Shown: positions 8,799-18,218, numbered from the stretch's first letter. The stretch: 64,000 bases of DNA from Flagellimonas spongiicola (GCF_023502425.1 NZ_JAMFMA010000001.1:558001-622000); one strand, 5' to 3'. The notes: generated by a model not told the origin, from the letters alone. Numbers and translations are program-made.

Positions 8799-9521
8799 TT
8801 AGTATTTGTGCACGCTTCCAGATACTGATTTGTTGGTTTGTACACTTGCTTCTCCAGTATATGAAATATCCGCACCGCTACTGGCATCAGCTATCAAGGA
8901 TTCTGATACATTTACAGCTATATCCGAACCGCTACTGGCATCAGCATTGCAGCGTTTGGCCATAAGATCACGAGCTCTGATATCCGCACCACTGCTGGCA
9001 TCGGCATATAGCATATCTGTACGTCCTGATACCTTTATATCCGCGCCACTACTTGCATCGGCAGATACCTCAACCGCTACCAATTCTACATGAAGGTCGG
9101 ACCCACTACTGGCGTCCAATTCAATTTTTTCGGTCTCAATAACATTCTGGGCTATTAAATCAGCACCGCTGGAGCTTTTTAAGCCAGAAACATCAGGTAG
9201 GCTTACATACACCTTTTTTGTGGCTCTGCCTATGTTTTCAATAGCGTGGATACGTAGTTTACCATCTTTAATGTCGGTTCCTATAAGATCGATAATGTTT
9301 TCGTCAGCTTCGACATCAATTTTAAACTCGCTGTCTTGGGTAACGTACACGTCAATTCCCTCAGATGCGGAAACTACGGTGAATTCCTCATTTACTTTTC
9401 GCGATTCTTCTACCACTTGGCCGTTACCTCTTTGTCCGTTACCAAAATCTATATCCCATTTGCAGGAGGAGGCCATCAAAGCCATCAGTACTGCGATTGC
9501 GATTCTTGCTAATGTTGTCAT
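8799..9521 (-). CDS. DUF2807 (head GIN) beta-solenoid lipoprotein
   Basis: A 240-residue lipoprotein (signal ending MASSC, Cys20) of the DUF2807 / putative auto-transporter adhesin head GIN family. After VSASEGIDVYVTQD the chain runs into about six regular turns with the core [KLA][DS]A?SSG[AS]D[IL] (SSSGADL, DASSGSDL, DASSGADI three times, DASSGSDI), each about 18-25 residues apart. This pattern fits a right-handed beta-solenoid with a stacked Ser-Ser-Gly-Asp corner. It is the last gene of a four-gene operon after DUF4870, PadR and PspC. The role is unknown; the operon association suggests the cell envelope. Confidence 0.9.
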   Translation of the reverse strand: MTTLARIAIAVLMALMASSCKWDIDFGNGQRGNGQVVEESRKVNEEFTVVSASEGIDVYVTQDSEFKIDVEADENIIDLIGTDIKDGKLRIHAIENIGRATKKVYVSLPDVSGLKSSSGADLIAQNVIETEKIELDASSGSDLHVELVAVEVSADASSGADIKVSGRTDMLYADASSGADIRARDLMAKRCNADASSGSDIAVNVSESLIADASSGADISYTGEASVQTNKSVSGSVHKY

Positions 9522-9607
9522 GATTGTTGTTTTTTTTGATTGATTAAATTTCGTGTTTATGCTTGTTGTTCTCTATTAAATGTTTCCCAATTGTTTAAAA
9601 TGGGTTC

Positions 9608-11338
9608 TCAATTGTTAGTATCGCCGGCTTTAATGCTAATACCGTCTTCATTCAATTTCATTTGAAATTCATCATTTTGATCCTTGATGTCGATATTAAC
9701 TCCGTCTTTGTCAATTATTATGGATCCCCCGTTTTCCGTTTCATCACTTTCGGGTTCTTCTGGACAATCCTGGCATTTCAGTTCACCATCGTCACCCATT
9801 GTCCACAGATGGCCTACGATTGAACTTCTGTAATAATCTTGGTCATTCTTAATTCCTCTCCCGATATGACCTCTTGCGGATTCTTCAAACTTGATAAAGG
9901 TACCCTCCGGAATATAAATCGTTGAGGTAATCTCTTGGTTTCTTGCCTTGCTGGATGGCGGTGTAGTCAAAAAATCATCCAAAAAGATGGTGCTTCCAGC
10001 AACTTCATAACCATAACTTATTGTTTTGGCCCGCTCGCGAGCATTCAAAGTTGTATTTCCGTGTGAATCTTTTCGAACATTGATGGAAAAGGCATCGTCT
10101 TCGGCTTTTCTAACTTTAACATCCACATCGTCAGAAATTAGAATGCGCTTGTCGTTATCGTCGTAAGTAAAACGCATTCGTCCAAAATGTACATCGTCCA
10201 TATTGAATTCCAATTCGGATCCTCTCATTTTCACAAGTAAAGTGTCCGTTGCGTTTTCAATAAAAATGTTCTCTCTATTGTTTACACTGCCTACGTTTGC
10301 AAATTCAGCTGCTTGGCGTACACCTAAGGCAAATAAGGTACCCATGGAGATCAACCAAAGACCTAAAAGCGAGAACTTGGCAATGTTCCCAATGGATTTT
10401 AAATTGGTCACCAATATCTTCAGGCCTAGGTACATCAAGAAAAAGAATGGTATACCAACGGTAAAGAATATCAAAATGGACATTAACCACACTGGTACGT
10501 TGGTAGTGCCTATGATTTCATAAAAATCCACTCCGGGAATACTTATTGCATTTGATAAACCTACGGTGAACATGGCAATGAACAGTCCTATAAGCGTGGA
10601 TGCACCAATAATGATCAAGAGTATTCCTATGAATTTACCAAAGATCTTGAAAAAGAACATGATGATATCCCCGATGGTATCGAAAAAGGTCTTGGAGCCG
10701 CTTTTGACCTTGTTGCCCACTTTTTCGTAGTCAACATTTTTTACTTTGTCCGCAACATCATCAAACCCCTCTTTTACTTTGCGTTCTATATTGCTGATGT
10801 TGATGGGCTCTCCCGACATATCCAGTTTTTGGGAGGTTGTGGCGGCTTCTGGAACCAAAATCCACAATAAGATATAGGCGATTAAACCAAATCCACTGAA
10901 AATGGTCAGCAGAATGAATCCTAAACGTAACCAAAGGGCATCGATACCCAAGTAGTGCTCCAATCCGGAACATACGCCACCAATATACTTTTGTTCGATA
11001 TCACGGTAAAGTTTTTTGGTCCTTCGTGTGGTCTGGGTTTGGGTTTTTCTTGGTTCGTCTTCAAAAATATCCTCATCAACCATATAGTCTTCCGGTTGCC
11101 CCATGATATTTATGACTGCGTCCACTTCTTTTTGAGTGATGACCTGACGCTCGTTTTCCATCTTCTCCAAGAAAAGCTCTGCAACTCTGGCTTCAATGTC
11201 GGATATGATTTCTTCACTTCCTGCGGTACCCGAGAATGATCGTTTTATCGACTCTAGATATCGTCTCAGCTTGTTATACGCCTCATCATCGATGTGGAAG
11301 AGGGTATTTGCTAGATTTATATTTACTGTTTTGTTCAT
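9608..11338 (-). CDS. PspC-domain membrane protein, long multi-TM form
   Basis: A 576-residue membrane protein. Residues 1-100 form a charged cytoplasmic helical region (EEIISDIEARVAELFLEKM; VITQKEVDAVINIMGQPEDYM). A PspC domain follows at about 108-165 (LYRDIEQKYIGGVCSGLEHYL and its TM helix). Further TM helices lie at about 225-355, and a mostly beta, acidic C-terminal domain (about 365-576) contains CQDC. E. coli PspC, part of the phage-shock membrane-stress system, is only about 120 residues, so this is the extended Bacteroidota form. It is preceded by padR (8 bp gap) and followed by the DUF2807 gene. A role in sensing envelope stress is an inference from the domain and operon. Confidence 0.92.
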   Translation of the reverse strand: MNKTVNINLANTLFHIDDEAYNKLRRYLESIKRSFSGTAGSEEIISDIEARVAELFLEKMENERQVITQKEVDAVINIMGQPEDYMVDEDIFEDEPRKTQTQTTRRTKKLYRDIEQKYIGGVCSGLEHYLGIDALWLRLGFILLTIFSGFGLIAYILLWILVPEAATTSQKLDMSGEPINISNIERKVKEGFDDVADKVKNVDYEKVGNKVKSGSKTFFDTIGDIIMFFFKIFGKFIGILLIIIGASTLIGLFIAMFTVGLSNAISIPGVDFYEIIGTTNVPVWLMSILIFFTVGIPFFFLMYLGLKILVTNLKSIGNIAKFSLLGLWLISMGTLFALGVRQAAEFANVGSVNNRENIFIENATDTLLVKMRGSELEFNMDDVHFGRMRFTYDDNDKRILISDDVDVKVRKAEDDAFSINVRKDSHGNTTLNARERAKTISYGYEVAGSTIFLDDFLTTPPSSKARNQEITSTIYIPEGTFIKFEESARGHIGRGIKNDQDYYRSSIVGHLWTMGDDGELKCQDCPEEPESDETENGGSIIIDKDGVNIDIKDQNDEFQMKLNEDGISIKAGDTNN

Positions 11339-11346
11339 TGCTTTTT

Positions 11347-11676
11347 TTATTTTGTGTTGGTTACCAGATTAACTGCATTTCTAAGTTCATCCCAGGTACC
11401 GTTTAGTTCGTTAAGGAACAATTTTCCTGTTTCGGTTAGTGCGTAATATTTTCTTGGTGGTCCAGAAGTGGATTCTTCCCATCGGTAGTTGAGCAGTCCT
11501 GCATTTTTCAGCCTCGTCAACAGCGGATAAATTGTGCCTTCCACCACCAGCATCTTAGCGTCTTTTAGGGCACCAAGTATCTCGGAGGCATACTTGTCCT
11601 TATCCCTAAGGATAGACAATATGCAATACTCCAGAACCCCTTTGCGCATTTGTGCTTTTGTGTTTTCTATGTTCAT
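11347..11676 (-). CDS. PadR family transcriptional regulator
   Basis: A 109-residue winged-helix repressor of the PadR family. The recognition region YASEILGALKDAKMLVVEGTIYPLLTRLKNAGLL and the wing GPPRKYYALTETG are characteristic. It lacks a long C-terminal helical domain, so it belongs to the short subfamily 2, which dimerises through a single C-terminal helix. It sits 8 bp upstream of the PspC gene and downstream of DUF4870. The likely target is its own operon; a candidate operator lies at 12418-12438 over the predicted promoter. Confidence 0.95.
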   Translation of the reverse strand: MNIENTKAQMRKGVLEYCILSILRDKDKYASEILGALKDAKMLVVEGTIYPLLTRLKNAGLLNYRWEESTSGPPRKYYALTETGKLFLNELNGTWDELRNAVNLVTNTK

Positions 11677-11736
11677 AATTACATGGTTCTTATTTTGCCG
11701 AACTAGGTTCGGGTTCTTGTTAACTGTTCGTTTTTT

Positions 11737-11779
11737 GTTTCCGTACCGTCCCGCTTTGATGAGAAGCGGGTACGGAAAC
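11737..11779. repeat. GC-rich bulged inverted repeat between DUF4870 and padR
   Basis: Arms GTTTCCGTA-(CCGT)-CCCGCTT and AAGCGGG-TACGGAAAC pair over 16 bp with a 4-nt bulge and a 7-nt loop. A T6 run follows on the plus strand, where no gene precedes it. It lies inside the minus-strand operon, so it may be an RNA-processing or attenuation hairpin. Four TGATTGAT-type repeats adjoin it at 11783-11829. Confidence 0.6.
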
Positions 11780-11860
11780 GTTTTTTGATTGATTGATTGC
11801 TTTGATTGATGTTTGTTTTTTGATTGATGAATAAACTTCGTTAGGTGTTTCGTATGCCTA

Positions 11861-12343
11861 TTACTTGATGAATTTAATGGTTATGGGATACTTGAATTCC
11901 TGACCTTCATTGGTTCTGATCGTAGCCAATATGGTGTAAACTACATTGATAACCACTAATGCTACTTGTAATAAACCGGCAATACCTGCTGGCCAAAATA
12001 TCCTGCCAAACCTAAAATCGTCGCTATTGATGTGGATGTTCAGATTGTTCAAATCGTTCAATCCATGGAATCCAAACCAGTTCCAATCGAATAGGTCAGG
12101 TAAAAAACCTATAAAGAAGGGTATACTGATCATACCAACCAAAATTGAATACAATAACATACTGATTTGAAAATTCAATGCTTGTTTACCGTTGTAATCC
12201 ACGAAGGCATAGTCCTTTCTGTTTGCCGTCCATAATATCAATGGAAGGATGAAATTCCCGAATGGAATAAAGTACTTTGAAAAAGTGGACGCGTGTATGA
12301 TCGCTGATAAATTTCTTTCGTGTTTGGTTAATGTTGCTGCCAT
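11861..12343 (-). CDS. DUF4870 domain membrane protein
   Basis: A 160-residue membrane protein with three to four hydrophobic helices. It shows the DUF4870 signature HASTFSKYFIPFGNFILPLILW followed by YAFVDYNGKQALNFQISML. It is the first gene of the minus-strand operon DUF4870-padR-pspC-DUF2807, separated from padR by 184 bp that hold a hairpin. A well-formed promoter (12397-12429) lies 54 bp upstream. Function is unknown. Conserved association with PspC/PadR genes suggests membrane homeostasis, as inference. Confidence 0.9.
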   Translation of the reverse strand: MAATLTKHERNLSAIIHASTFSKYFIPFGNFILPLILWTANRKDYAFVDYNGKQALNFQISMLLYSILVGMISIPFFIGFLPDLFDWNWFGFHGLNDLNNLNIHINSDDFRFGRIFWPAGIAGLLQVALVVINVVYTILATIRTNEGQEFKYPITIKFIK

Positions 12344-12396
12344 TTTTAATTGATGATTTTTGGTTGTAAGAGGGGTTAACCTATTAGCTTACGATG

Positions 12397-12438
12397 CAAA
12401 TATATATCCAAAGGAGGGTACTATGCAAAACAAAGTAC
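12397..12438 (-). promoter_or_regulatory. Promoter with overlapping inverted-repeat operator (DUF4870-padR operon)
   Basis: On the minus strand a -33 element TTTG (12426-12429) and a -7 element TATATTTG (12397-12404) are separated by exactly 21 bp, matching the Bacteroidota promoter TTTG-N17-23-TAnnTTTG. An inverted repeat GTACT-N11-AGTAC (12418-12438) straddles the -33 element. That placement suits repression by the PadR protein encoded in the operon. The operator assignment is inference. Confidence 0.6.
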
Positions 12439-12511
12439 TAAATATTAACATATATTTAACAAATGGAAATGGCGAATATTTTAGTTATTTTTAAGCGCAA
12501 ATAGAAAAATT

Positions 12512-12970
12512 ATGGCTCTTAATCCCAGTAAATTCAACAGTTTCACTTTTTTTAAGTTACCCTCCGCTTGGTGGTGCGGCGTTCGCTTAAAATTTATTGA
12601 TGACCAAAAGGCGGTAACAAGTGTAAAGCATAAATGGTTCAATCAGAATCCGTTTAACTCCATGTTTTGGGCAGTACAGGGTATGGCAGCGGAGCTAAGT
12701 ACAGGAGCTATGGTTATCAGTCAAATTCAAAAAAGTGGAAAGAAGATTTCCATGTTGGTTGCTAACAACAACGCCACCTTTACCAAAAAGGCCACGGGTC
12801 GCATCACCTTTACTTGTGAAGATGGTCATTTAATTGGCGAAGCCATTCAAAAAACAATTGAAACCGGCGAGGGGCAGACCTTCTGGATGAAATCCGTAGG
12901 CGTAAACGAAGATGGCGTTCAAGTTTCGGTTTTTAATTTTGAGTGGACCGTGAAACTTAAAAAATCATAA
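12512..12970 (+). CDS. DUF4442 hotdog-fold (PaaI-like) thioesterase-related protein
   Basis: A 152-residue cytoplasmic protein of the DUF4442 family, which adopts the hotdog fold of acyl-CoA thioesterases. Visible family landmarks are PSAWWCGVRLKFID near the start, KHKWFNQNPFNSMFWAVQGMAAELSTGAM in the central helix region, and VANNNATFTKKATGRITFTCED in the following strands. No catalytic Asp/Glu can be named with confidence, so enzymatic activity is unproven. It is divergent from the DUF4870 operon and followed 39 bp later by a PQQ-propeller gene. The two need not be functionally linked. Confidence 0.85.
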   Translation: MALNPSKFNSFTFFKLPSAWWCGVRLKFIDDQKAVTSVKHKWFNQNPFNSMFWAVQGMAAELSTGAMVISQIQKSGKKISMLVANNNATFTKKATGRITFTCEDGHLIGEAIQKTIETGEGQTFWMKSVGVNEDGVQVSVFNFEWTVKLKKS

Positions 12971-13009
12971 CATATTCCTTTCGGAAACGATTTGAGAGCA
13001 TAACAAATC

Positions 13010-14593
13010 ATGAAGTACACGCTTATAATTGTCATCGTAAATTTCATCTGCATAACTGCTATGGGCCAGACAGCTACTAATTGGCCTCAGTCTTCGGGTC
13101 CAAATGGTAATTGGACCTTATCAACAGAAAATAAAATCCCGACAGAGTTTAGCGTAACTACAGGTGAAAACATCCTTTGGACTGCCGAATTACCTGAAGG
13201 CGGCCAAAGTGGAATCGCCATCTGGGAAGACACCATCTTCTTAACGGTAATGAAACCAATACTGGAAGTTAAAGAAGGTCAAACTATCAAAGGAAAAGAT
13301 GTTCTTGCTCTTTGTATCGATGCCAATGATGGACATATAATATGGGAAAGAGAACTGAAAGGTAGCGCACCAAGCGAATATATGTACGGTTTTAGCGATT
13401 CTTCCACACCAGGACCGGTTACGGATGGCCAATTTGTTTGGTTTTACAATGCTAGTGGAAATCTTAGTTGTTTCGATTTTAAAGGTAACCTAGTTTGGGA
13501 AAGAGCCTGGTATCCAGTGGAAGAGTTGGATGGCATACATTTTCCTTTCAATAAGCAATTTGAACCATTTATGACCGACGACCTAGTCATTAATATGGAA
13601 ACCTATTGGGAAAAAGACGGAAATCGTACTTATGGCTGGAACTATCTCTACGGAATTGAGAAAAAAACTGGCGTGGCACACTGGATTTCTGAAGATGCAT
13701 TGACACATTACAATACACCTGTCTATTCAACCACAGCTGACGGAAGACCCGCTGTTTTGATTGGTAGGGGAGGGCATCATCAAGTTCCAGAGTCACCAAC
13801 AGGCTATTCCTTGATTGATTTAGATAATGGCAAACGGTTATGGAAATTTGACAGTGATGAAGGTCTTGCATTGTATAATGCCACTTGGAACGCGGATTAT
13901 GCGATTTGGTATACAGAAAAGGAAGGTGTGGTTCATATTTTGGATTCTAAAACAGGAAAACTACAAAGGAAGGTATCATTGACCGCAAATGCCGATGTGC
14001 GCACATACGACAATGATATTAATTCCTATATGGTAAGAACCAATGTAGATATCCAAAAGGATTTGAACATCAATGTTTTTCCTGCTTGGTTTACCAACAT
14101 AGTAGTGGATGACCAACTCTTTTTTCTTTGTTTTAAATCGGGAAATTATAGGAAGGACATTGGTCCGGAATATTCAATCGCACGAATAAATTTAAACTCC
14201 GGAAAAGCAGAATATTTACAAGTCCCAGTTCAAGTAACGTATGGAAATAGCGGTAGATCCTATATCTGGAACCAAGAATTGACGACGGAAACGATAAATT
14301 CTAGAGGATTGGATGTTTCCAATGACAAACGATCTCGGCGTGACGGTTGGCACTGGAATTTTAATGGAAATCCTATCGCAATTAATCGAAAAATCTATTT
14401 TACTACAATGTTGGGAGTTGTATACTGTATTGATAGTCAAGTGGAACAATTTGATGAAACAGCATTGGTCAGTCTTAATGATTTAGGTCCAATGGGTAAA
14501 ACATGGTCTGTAAATACACCTTCAGTAGCAAATGGTAAATTGTACCACCGAACTTTAAAACATCTTATCTGTATTGGGAACGATAAGCAATAA
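13010..14593 (+). CDS. Secreted PQQ-like beta-propeller protein
   Basis: A 527-residue exported protein (signal peptide ending at about AMGQ, residue 20). It contains repeated quinoprotein-type propeller blades: NWPQSSGPNGNWT, DVLALCIDANDGHIIWE, WYNASG-like FVWFYNASGNLSCFDFKGNLVWE, TGYSLIDLDNGKRLWKF and GVVHILDSKTGKLQRKV. The A-x-D-x-x-[TN]-G-x-x-x-W blade signature recurs. No complete quinoprotein dehydrogenase active site is recognised, so a structural or binding role is as likely as catalysis. It stands alone in the periplasm or on the surface, without adjoining partner genes of an obvious pathway. Confidence 0.85.
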   Translation: MKYTLIIVIVNFICITAMGQTATNWPQSSGPNGNWTLSTENKIPTEFSVTTGENILWTAELPEGGQSGIAIWEDTIFLTVMKPILEVKEGQTIKGKDVLALCIDANDGHIIWERELKGSAPSEYMYGFSDSSTPGPVTDGQFVWFYNASGNLSCFDFKGNLVWERAWYPVEELDGIHFPFNKQFEPFMTDDLVINMETYWEKDGNRTYGWNYLYGIEKKTGVAHWISEDALTHYNTPVYSTTADGRPAVLIGRGGHHQVPESPTGYSLIDLDNGKRLWKFDSDEGLALYNATWNADYAIWYTEKEGVVHILDSKTGKLQRKVSLTANADVRTYDNDINSYMVRTNVDIQKDLNINVFPAWFTNIVVDDQLFFLCFKSGNYRKDIGPEYSIARINLNSGKAEYLQVPVQVTYGNSGRSYIWNQELTTETINSRGLDVSNDKRSRRDGWHWNFNGNPIAINRKIYFTTMLGVVYCIDSQVEQFDETALVSLNDLGPMGKTWSVNTPSVANGKLYHRTLKHLICIGNDKQ

Positions 14594-14710
14594 TTGTCGT
14601 TAACAACAAGCTATGGCGGGAAGGTTCGTATGTTCAAGTCCATAATTCATTTGTAACAAATCAGCCAAATGCTCAACTAATGATTGTCAATTAAAAACAA
14701 CGATAAAAAA

Positions 14711-15508
14711 ATGAATGCACACGAAATAGATTATCAGATTTACGGGGAGGAAATGCAATATGTTGAAATAGAACTTGACCCGCAGGAAGCCGTTGTGGCT
14801 GAAGCAGGAAGTTTTATGATGATGGATACCGATATACAGATGGACACCATTTTTGGAGATGGTTCCAATCAAGATTCTGGGGTATTGGGTAAATTGTTTT
14901 CCGCAGGTAAACGATTATTGACAGGGGAGAGTCTTTTTATGACTGCATTCCTGAATATAGGCCAAGGTAAAAAGCAAGTGAGTTTTGCTTCACCCTACCC
15001 GGGAAAAATTCTTCCTATTGACCTGTCAGAAACTGGCGGGAAATTTATTTGTCAAAAGGATGCTTTTCTATGCGCAGCCAAAGGTGTGTCAGTGGGTATT
15101 GAGTTCTCAAAACGATTAGGGCGAGGTTTGTTCGGAGGTGAAGGATTCATCATGCAAAAACTGGAAGGTGATGGAATGGCTTTTGTCCATGCTGGAGGTA
15201 CCATGGCAAAAAAAGAACTTGCGCCAGGAGAGGTCTTAAAAGTGGATACGGGTTGTATCGTAGGGTTTTCGCATACCGTGGATTATAACATAGAATTTGT
15301 TGGCGGAATAAGGAATACTGTTTTTGGCGGTGAAGGTTTGTTCTTCGCCACACTTAGAGGTCCCGGCACTGTTTATGTTCAATCATTACCATTTAGCAGA
15401 CTTGCCGGTAGGGTGCTGGCTTCGATACCCAGAGGAGGAAAAGATAAGGGAGAAGGAAGTATTCTAGGCGGCCTTGGTGATATCGTAATGGGAGATAATC
15501 GATTTTAG
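14711..15508 (+). CDS. AIM24 / TIGR00266 family protein
   Basis: A 265-residue protein of the AIM24 (tryptophan RNA-binding attenuator-like fold) family. Repeated beta-rich units are visible: EIELDPQEAVVAEAGSFMMMD, GESLFMTAFLNIGQGKKQVSFASPYPGKILPIDL, FVHAGGTMAKKELAPGEVLKVDTGCIVGF and GLFFATLRGPGTVYVQSLPF. I chose ATG 14711 (MNAHEIDYQIYGEEMQ) over one nine codons upstream because family members begin close to this motif and the upstream codons are A-rich leader. It is cytoplasmic; the biochemical role in bacteria is not established. It is followed 48 bp later by DUF2461. Confidence 0.92.
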   Translation: MNAHEIDYQIYGEEMQYVEIELDPQEAVVAEAGSFMMMDTDIQMDTIFGDGSNQDSGVLGKLFSAGKRLLTGESLFMTAFLNIGQGKKQVSFASPYPGKILPIDLSETGGKFICQKDAFLCAAKGVSVGIEFSKRLGRGLFGGEGFIMQKLEGDGMAFVHAGGTMAKKELAPGEVLKVDTGCIVGFSHTVDYNIEFVGGIRNTVFGGEGLFFATLRGPGTVYVQSLPFSRLAGRVLASIPRGGKDKGEGSILGGLGDIVMGDNRF

Positions 15509-15556
15509 ATTAATTAGCAGGAAATAGTTTTATTTTAGGTCTTTCAAATTCATAAC

Positions 15557-16210
15557 ATGGATTTCAAAGACCTTTTTCAATTTTTGGAGCATCTCCAGAA
15601 AAACAATACCAAAGAATGGATGGACGCCAATAGAAAATGGTATAAATCCCTGCGGATGGACTTTATCGCTTGGTTGGATCAATTGGATATGACCATGGAG
15701 CAACTAGATGACCATTATTATTCCACTCCTGGTAAAAAGGGAATCAACAGAATCAATAACAATCTCATGTTCCATCCACATAAACCTATTTACAAAGATC
15801 ACTTTGGAGCGGGTTTGGACAAGGCTCCAAATTCAGCGGATTTTTATATCGAAATAGGTGTAAAACAATGTTTACTGGCAGGAGGATTTTGGAGACCAGA
15901 TTCTAAAACCCTTCGTAGTATCCGAGAGGGGATTGATTATAATGGCGAGGAGTTACAAGCGATATTGGATAGCCCTTCCTTTAAAAAACAATTTGGCGAA
16001 CTCTACAAGGATGAACGCTTGACCAATGCACCTAAAGGTTACAGCTATGACCATCCACATATAGAATTATTGAAAAATAAAACCTTTGCCGTGGTTCATG
16101 AATTTGATAGAAAGGAGGTGCTTCAACACGGATTTGATGATAAAATCAAAAACGTTTATTTGGAAATGCTTCCGTTCCGACGTTATTTGAACAATTCAGC
16201 TTCAGTATAA
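15557..16210 (+). CDS. DUF2461 (TIGR02453) family protein
   Basis: A 217-residue cytoplasmic protein of the DUF2461 family. The family opening LFQFLEHLQKNNTKEWMDANRKWY is present, followed by the conserved NRINNNLMFHPHKPIYKDHFGAGLDKAPNSADFYIEIG block, and LAGGFWRPDSKTLRSIREGIDYN. The N-terminal NN-x-K-x-W motif and the HPHKPIYKDHFG motif are diagnostic. Function is unknown. It is followed 24 bp later by nudK on the same strand, so the two may be co-transcribed. Confidence 0.93.
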   Translation: MDFKDLFQFLEHLQKNNTKEWMDANRKWYKSLRMDFIAWLDQLDMTMEQLDDHYYSTPGKKGINRINNNLMFHPHKPIYKDHFGAGLDKAPNSADFYIEIGVKQCLLAGGFWRPDSKTLRSIREGIDYNGEELQAILDSPSFKKQFGELYKDERLTNAPKGYSYDHPHIELLKNKTFAVVHEFDRKEVLQHGFDDKIKNVYLEMLPFRRYLNNSASV

Positions 16211-16234
16211 AACTTCATCCACAAAATACCTTAA

Positions 16235-16822
16235 ATGAAAAACGGCACCGTAAGAAACATCAAAAAAGAATTATTATCAGACAATTGGTACTCCCTCAAT
16301 AAGGTCACTTTTGAATATCACCGTGAGGACGGCGAATGGGAGACACAAATCCGAGAAGCGTATGACCGCGGGAATGGGGCCGTGATTTTACTGTATAATA
16401 AAGAGAAGAAATCCGTGGTCTTGACCCGACAATTTCGAATGCCCACCTACCTGAACGGAAATGAAGATGGGATGATGATTGAAGCTTGTGCAGGTATTTT
16501 GGAGAAAGGTAATGCGGAACAGACAATTCGGATGGAAGTGGAAGAAGAAACCGGGTATATGGTTGAACAGGTAGAAAAAGTCTTTGAATCTTATATGTCA
16601 CCTGGTTCTGTTACGGAAATCCTTTACTTTTTTATTGGACAGTACCATGAGGACATGAAAGTAAGCGAAGGAGGAGGTGTCGATGACGAAACCGAGAACA
16701 TTGAGGTTTTGGAAATGCCATTTGCACAGGCATTAATCATGATGGAATCTGGTGAAATCAAAGATGCGAAGACCATAATGTTGTTGCAATATGCACAACT
16801 AAAAGGCTTGTTCAATCAATAG
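16235..16822 (+). CDS. nudK: NUDIX hydrolase, GDP-mannose pyrophosphatase type
   Basis: A 195-residue Nudix hydrolase resembling E. coli NudK, which cleaves GDP-mannose to GMP and mannose-1-phosphate. The Nudix box appears as [23 protein letters not shown]. Its arginine is one place upstream of the canonical position, as in NudK. The downstream block [17 protein letters not shown], with the SPG-V/G-TE motif, is a second NudK hallmark. The N-terminal part ([18 protein letters not shown], then [10 protein letters not shown]) also fits. The gene overlaps by 7 bp the 3' end of the convergent carboxypeptidase gene. Confidence 0.9.
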   Translation: MKNGTVRNIKKELLSDNWYSLNKVTFEYHREDGEWETQIREAYDRGNGAVILLYNKEKKSVVLTRQFRMPTYLNGNEDGMMIEACAGILEKGNAEQTIRMEVEEETGYMVEQVEKVFESYMSPGSVTEILYFFIGQYHEDMKVSEGGGVDDETENIEVLEMPFAQALIMMESGEIKDAKTIMLLQYAQLKGLFNQ

Positions 16823-18102
16823 CTACGATGGATTTCCTTTAGCGTGGCATAGATTTCAGCCCGGATTTGTGAAGAAGGCACCCTAAAATGATTATTCATC
16901 ATACTGAAAATCAATAGTTTTCCTGAGGAAGTTTTTATATAGCCACTCAGGTTGTAATGATTGCCAAAAGAACCCGATTTGGCAAAGATGAACGGCTCAA
17001 TTTCAGAATGGGTCCAATGTTCAACAGTTCCTGTTTCATCCCACATGGGGAATAAAGTCAAGAGTCTGTCATGAGAAACTTCATTATACAACTTTTGTAA
17101 AATCGTAGTAAAGGACTTGGGTGTAAATAAATTATAGCGTGATAAACCTGAACCATCAACCCATCGGGGTTGTGTATTTAAATCATTCAAGTAATGTTCC
17201 AGCATATGGTTGATTGCTGTTCGTGTGCTCAGCGTATCAGTTAGCGTTGAGGATGCCATCATTAAAATCTGCTCCGCTAAAAAATTATCACTTTTGTGCA
17301 TCATCCTTTTATAGATAGAGTCCATCGGGATTCCGGAAAGGGTTTGTTTTGGACCTTCAGGAAATTGATTTACAGTATAAACCCTCATGTTCAATACTTC
17401 TTCCAGTAGATTTAGGGTCAATGCTTCATCGATTATAAAGGGTATTTCCAAAGTATCTGTTCGATGTTCCGGTATATAAAAGTCATTTTTAAACTCAGCC
17501 CTCCGGAATTTATTTGTTTCTGATTTCAAATCCTTTTTGAAATACTCAGGGAGCAGATGCCTTGAGGAATCTTTCCACGTAGTCACAACATTTCCATAGA
17601 TTGGAAGTTCACTTTTCTCAGGAGAGAAATAGGTATCGTAATCTTCCCATGCCCAACCGGGGCCATAACGATCTTCGGAAGTATTGTTTGGGACCCAATA
17701 AAGTACCTTATAATCTTTTAAAAACGTTAATGTGGTTTGTTCCTTATAATAGGGGTGTGCCAATGTTGGATCACCAGTCCCCTCAAAATAAAGTGTATCC
17801 TTTCTAGCGTTATATTTTAACGCAGGTGCATGATTAGGCAGCAATTTTATTCCGGAATAAAGCGTAACGATTTTGGTATTGCTGGCAGGGGTGAAATAAC
17901 GATCTCCATTATGGGAATAAAGTACCTCCTGGGATGATGGGTCACGAACAACCAAAGCGTGAAATGATTGATCTAATGGTTCGTTTTGGACCAAATCTTT
18001 AAAATAAGGCATTCGAGATGAAGAACAACTGGAAAGCAAGAAAAGGATTACGAACCCTTTGAAAGTCAGATTGATAACTGTCTGATTAGATGTGCTGTAC
18101 AT
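16816..18102 (-). CDS. dacB: D-alanyl-D-alanine carboxypeptidase, PBP4/DacB (peptidase S13) type lipoprotein
   Basis: A 428-residue penicillin-binding enzyme that would trim or cleave peptidoglycan peptides in the periplasm. The active-site SxxK motif is SNTK (Ser74-Lys77) in the context [12 protein letters not shown]. The SxN motif is SDN in [12 protein letters not shown], and the KTG-box appears as KSG in [16 protein letters not shown] lipoprotein signal (FLLSSC, Cys26) indicates membrane anchoring. It is somewhat shorter than E. coli PBP4 (477 residues), with a reduced insert between SxxK and SxN. Its 3' end overlaps nudK by 7 bp on the opposite strand. The gene symbol reflects family membership only. 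Confidence 0.88.
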   Translation of the reverse strand: MYSTSNQTVINLTFKGFVILFLLSSCSSSRMPYFKDLVQNEPLDQSFHALVVRDPSSQEVLYSHNGDRYFTPASNTKIVTLYSGIKLLPNHAPALKYNARKDTLYFEGTGDPTLAHPYYKEQTTLTFLKDYKVLYWVPNNTSEDRYGPGWAWEDYDTYFSPEKSELPIYGNVVTTWKDSSRHLLPEYFKKDLKSETNKFRRAEFKNDFYIPEHRTDTLEIPFIIDEALTLNLLEEVLNMRVYTVNQFPEGPKQTLSGIPMDSIYKRMMHKSDNFLAEQILMMASSTLTDTLSTRTAINHMLEHYLNDLNTQPRWVDGSGLSRYNLFTPKSFTTILQKLYNEVSHDRLLTLFPMWDETGTVEHWTHSEIEPFIFAKSGSFGNHYNLSGYIKTSSGKLLIFSMMNNHFRVPSSQIRAEIYATLKEIHRSY

Positions 18103-18218
18103 TTAGGTGTTCATCGATTTTAACACGAAATTATTTATTTTTTAACTTAGAACGTTTCTAAAGAAGGTGGATTTTTTTTAATTTAGGAGGACAACCTTTT
18201 AATCCAAATCAAATTTAT

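Noticed and set aside
8806..9543. Plus-strand frames opposite the DUF2807 gene with repeated SAPLLASA-like peptides
   Set aside because: The repeats simply mirror the DASSGADI-type repeats of the real minus-strand gene.
11783..11829. TGATTGAT repeats as a possible CRISPR or mobile-element repeat
   Set aside because: Units are only 8-10 bp, with no spacers of constant length and no cas genes; this is simple-sequence leader DNA.
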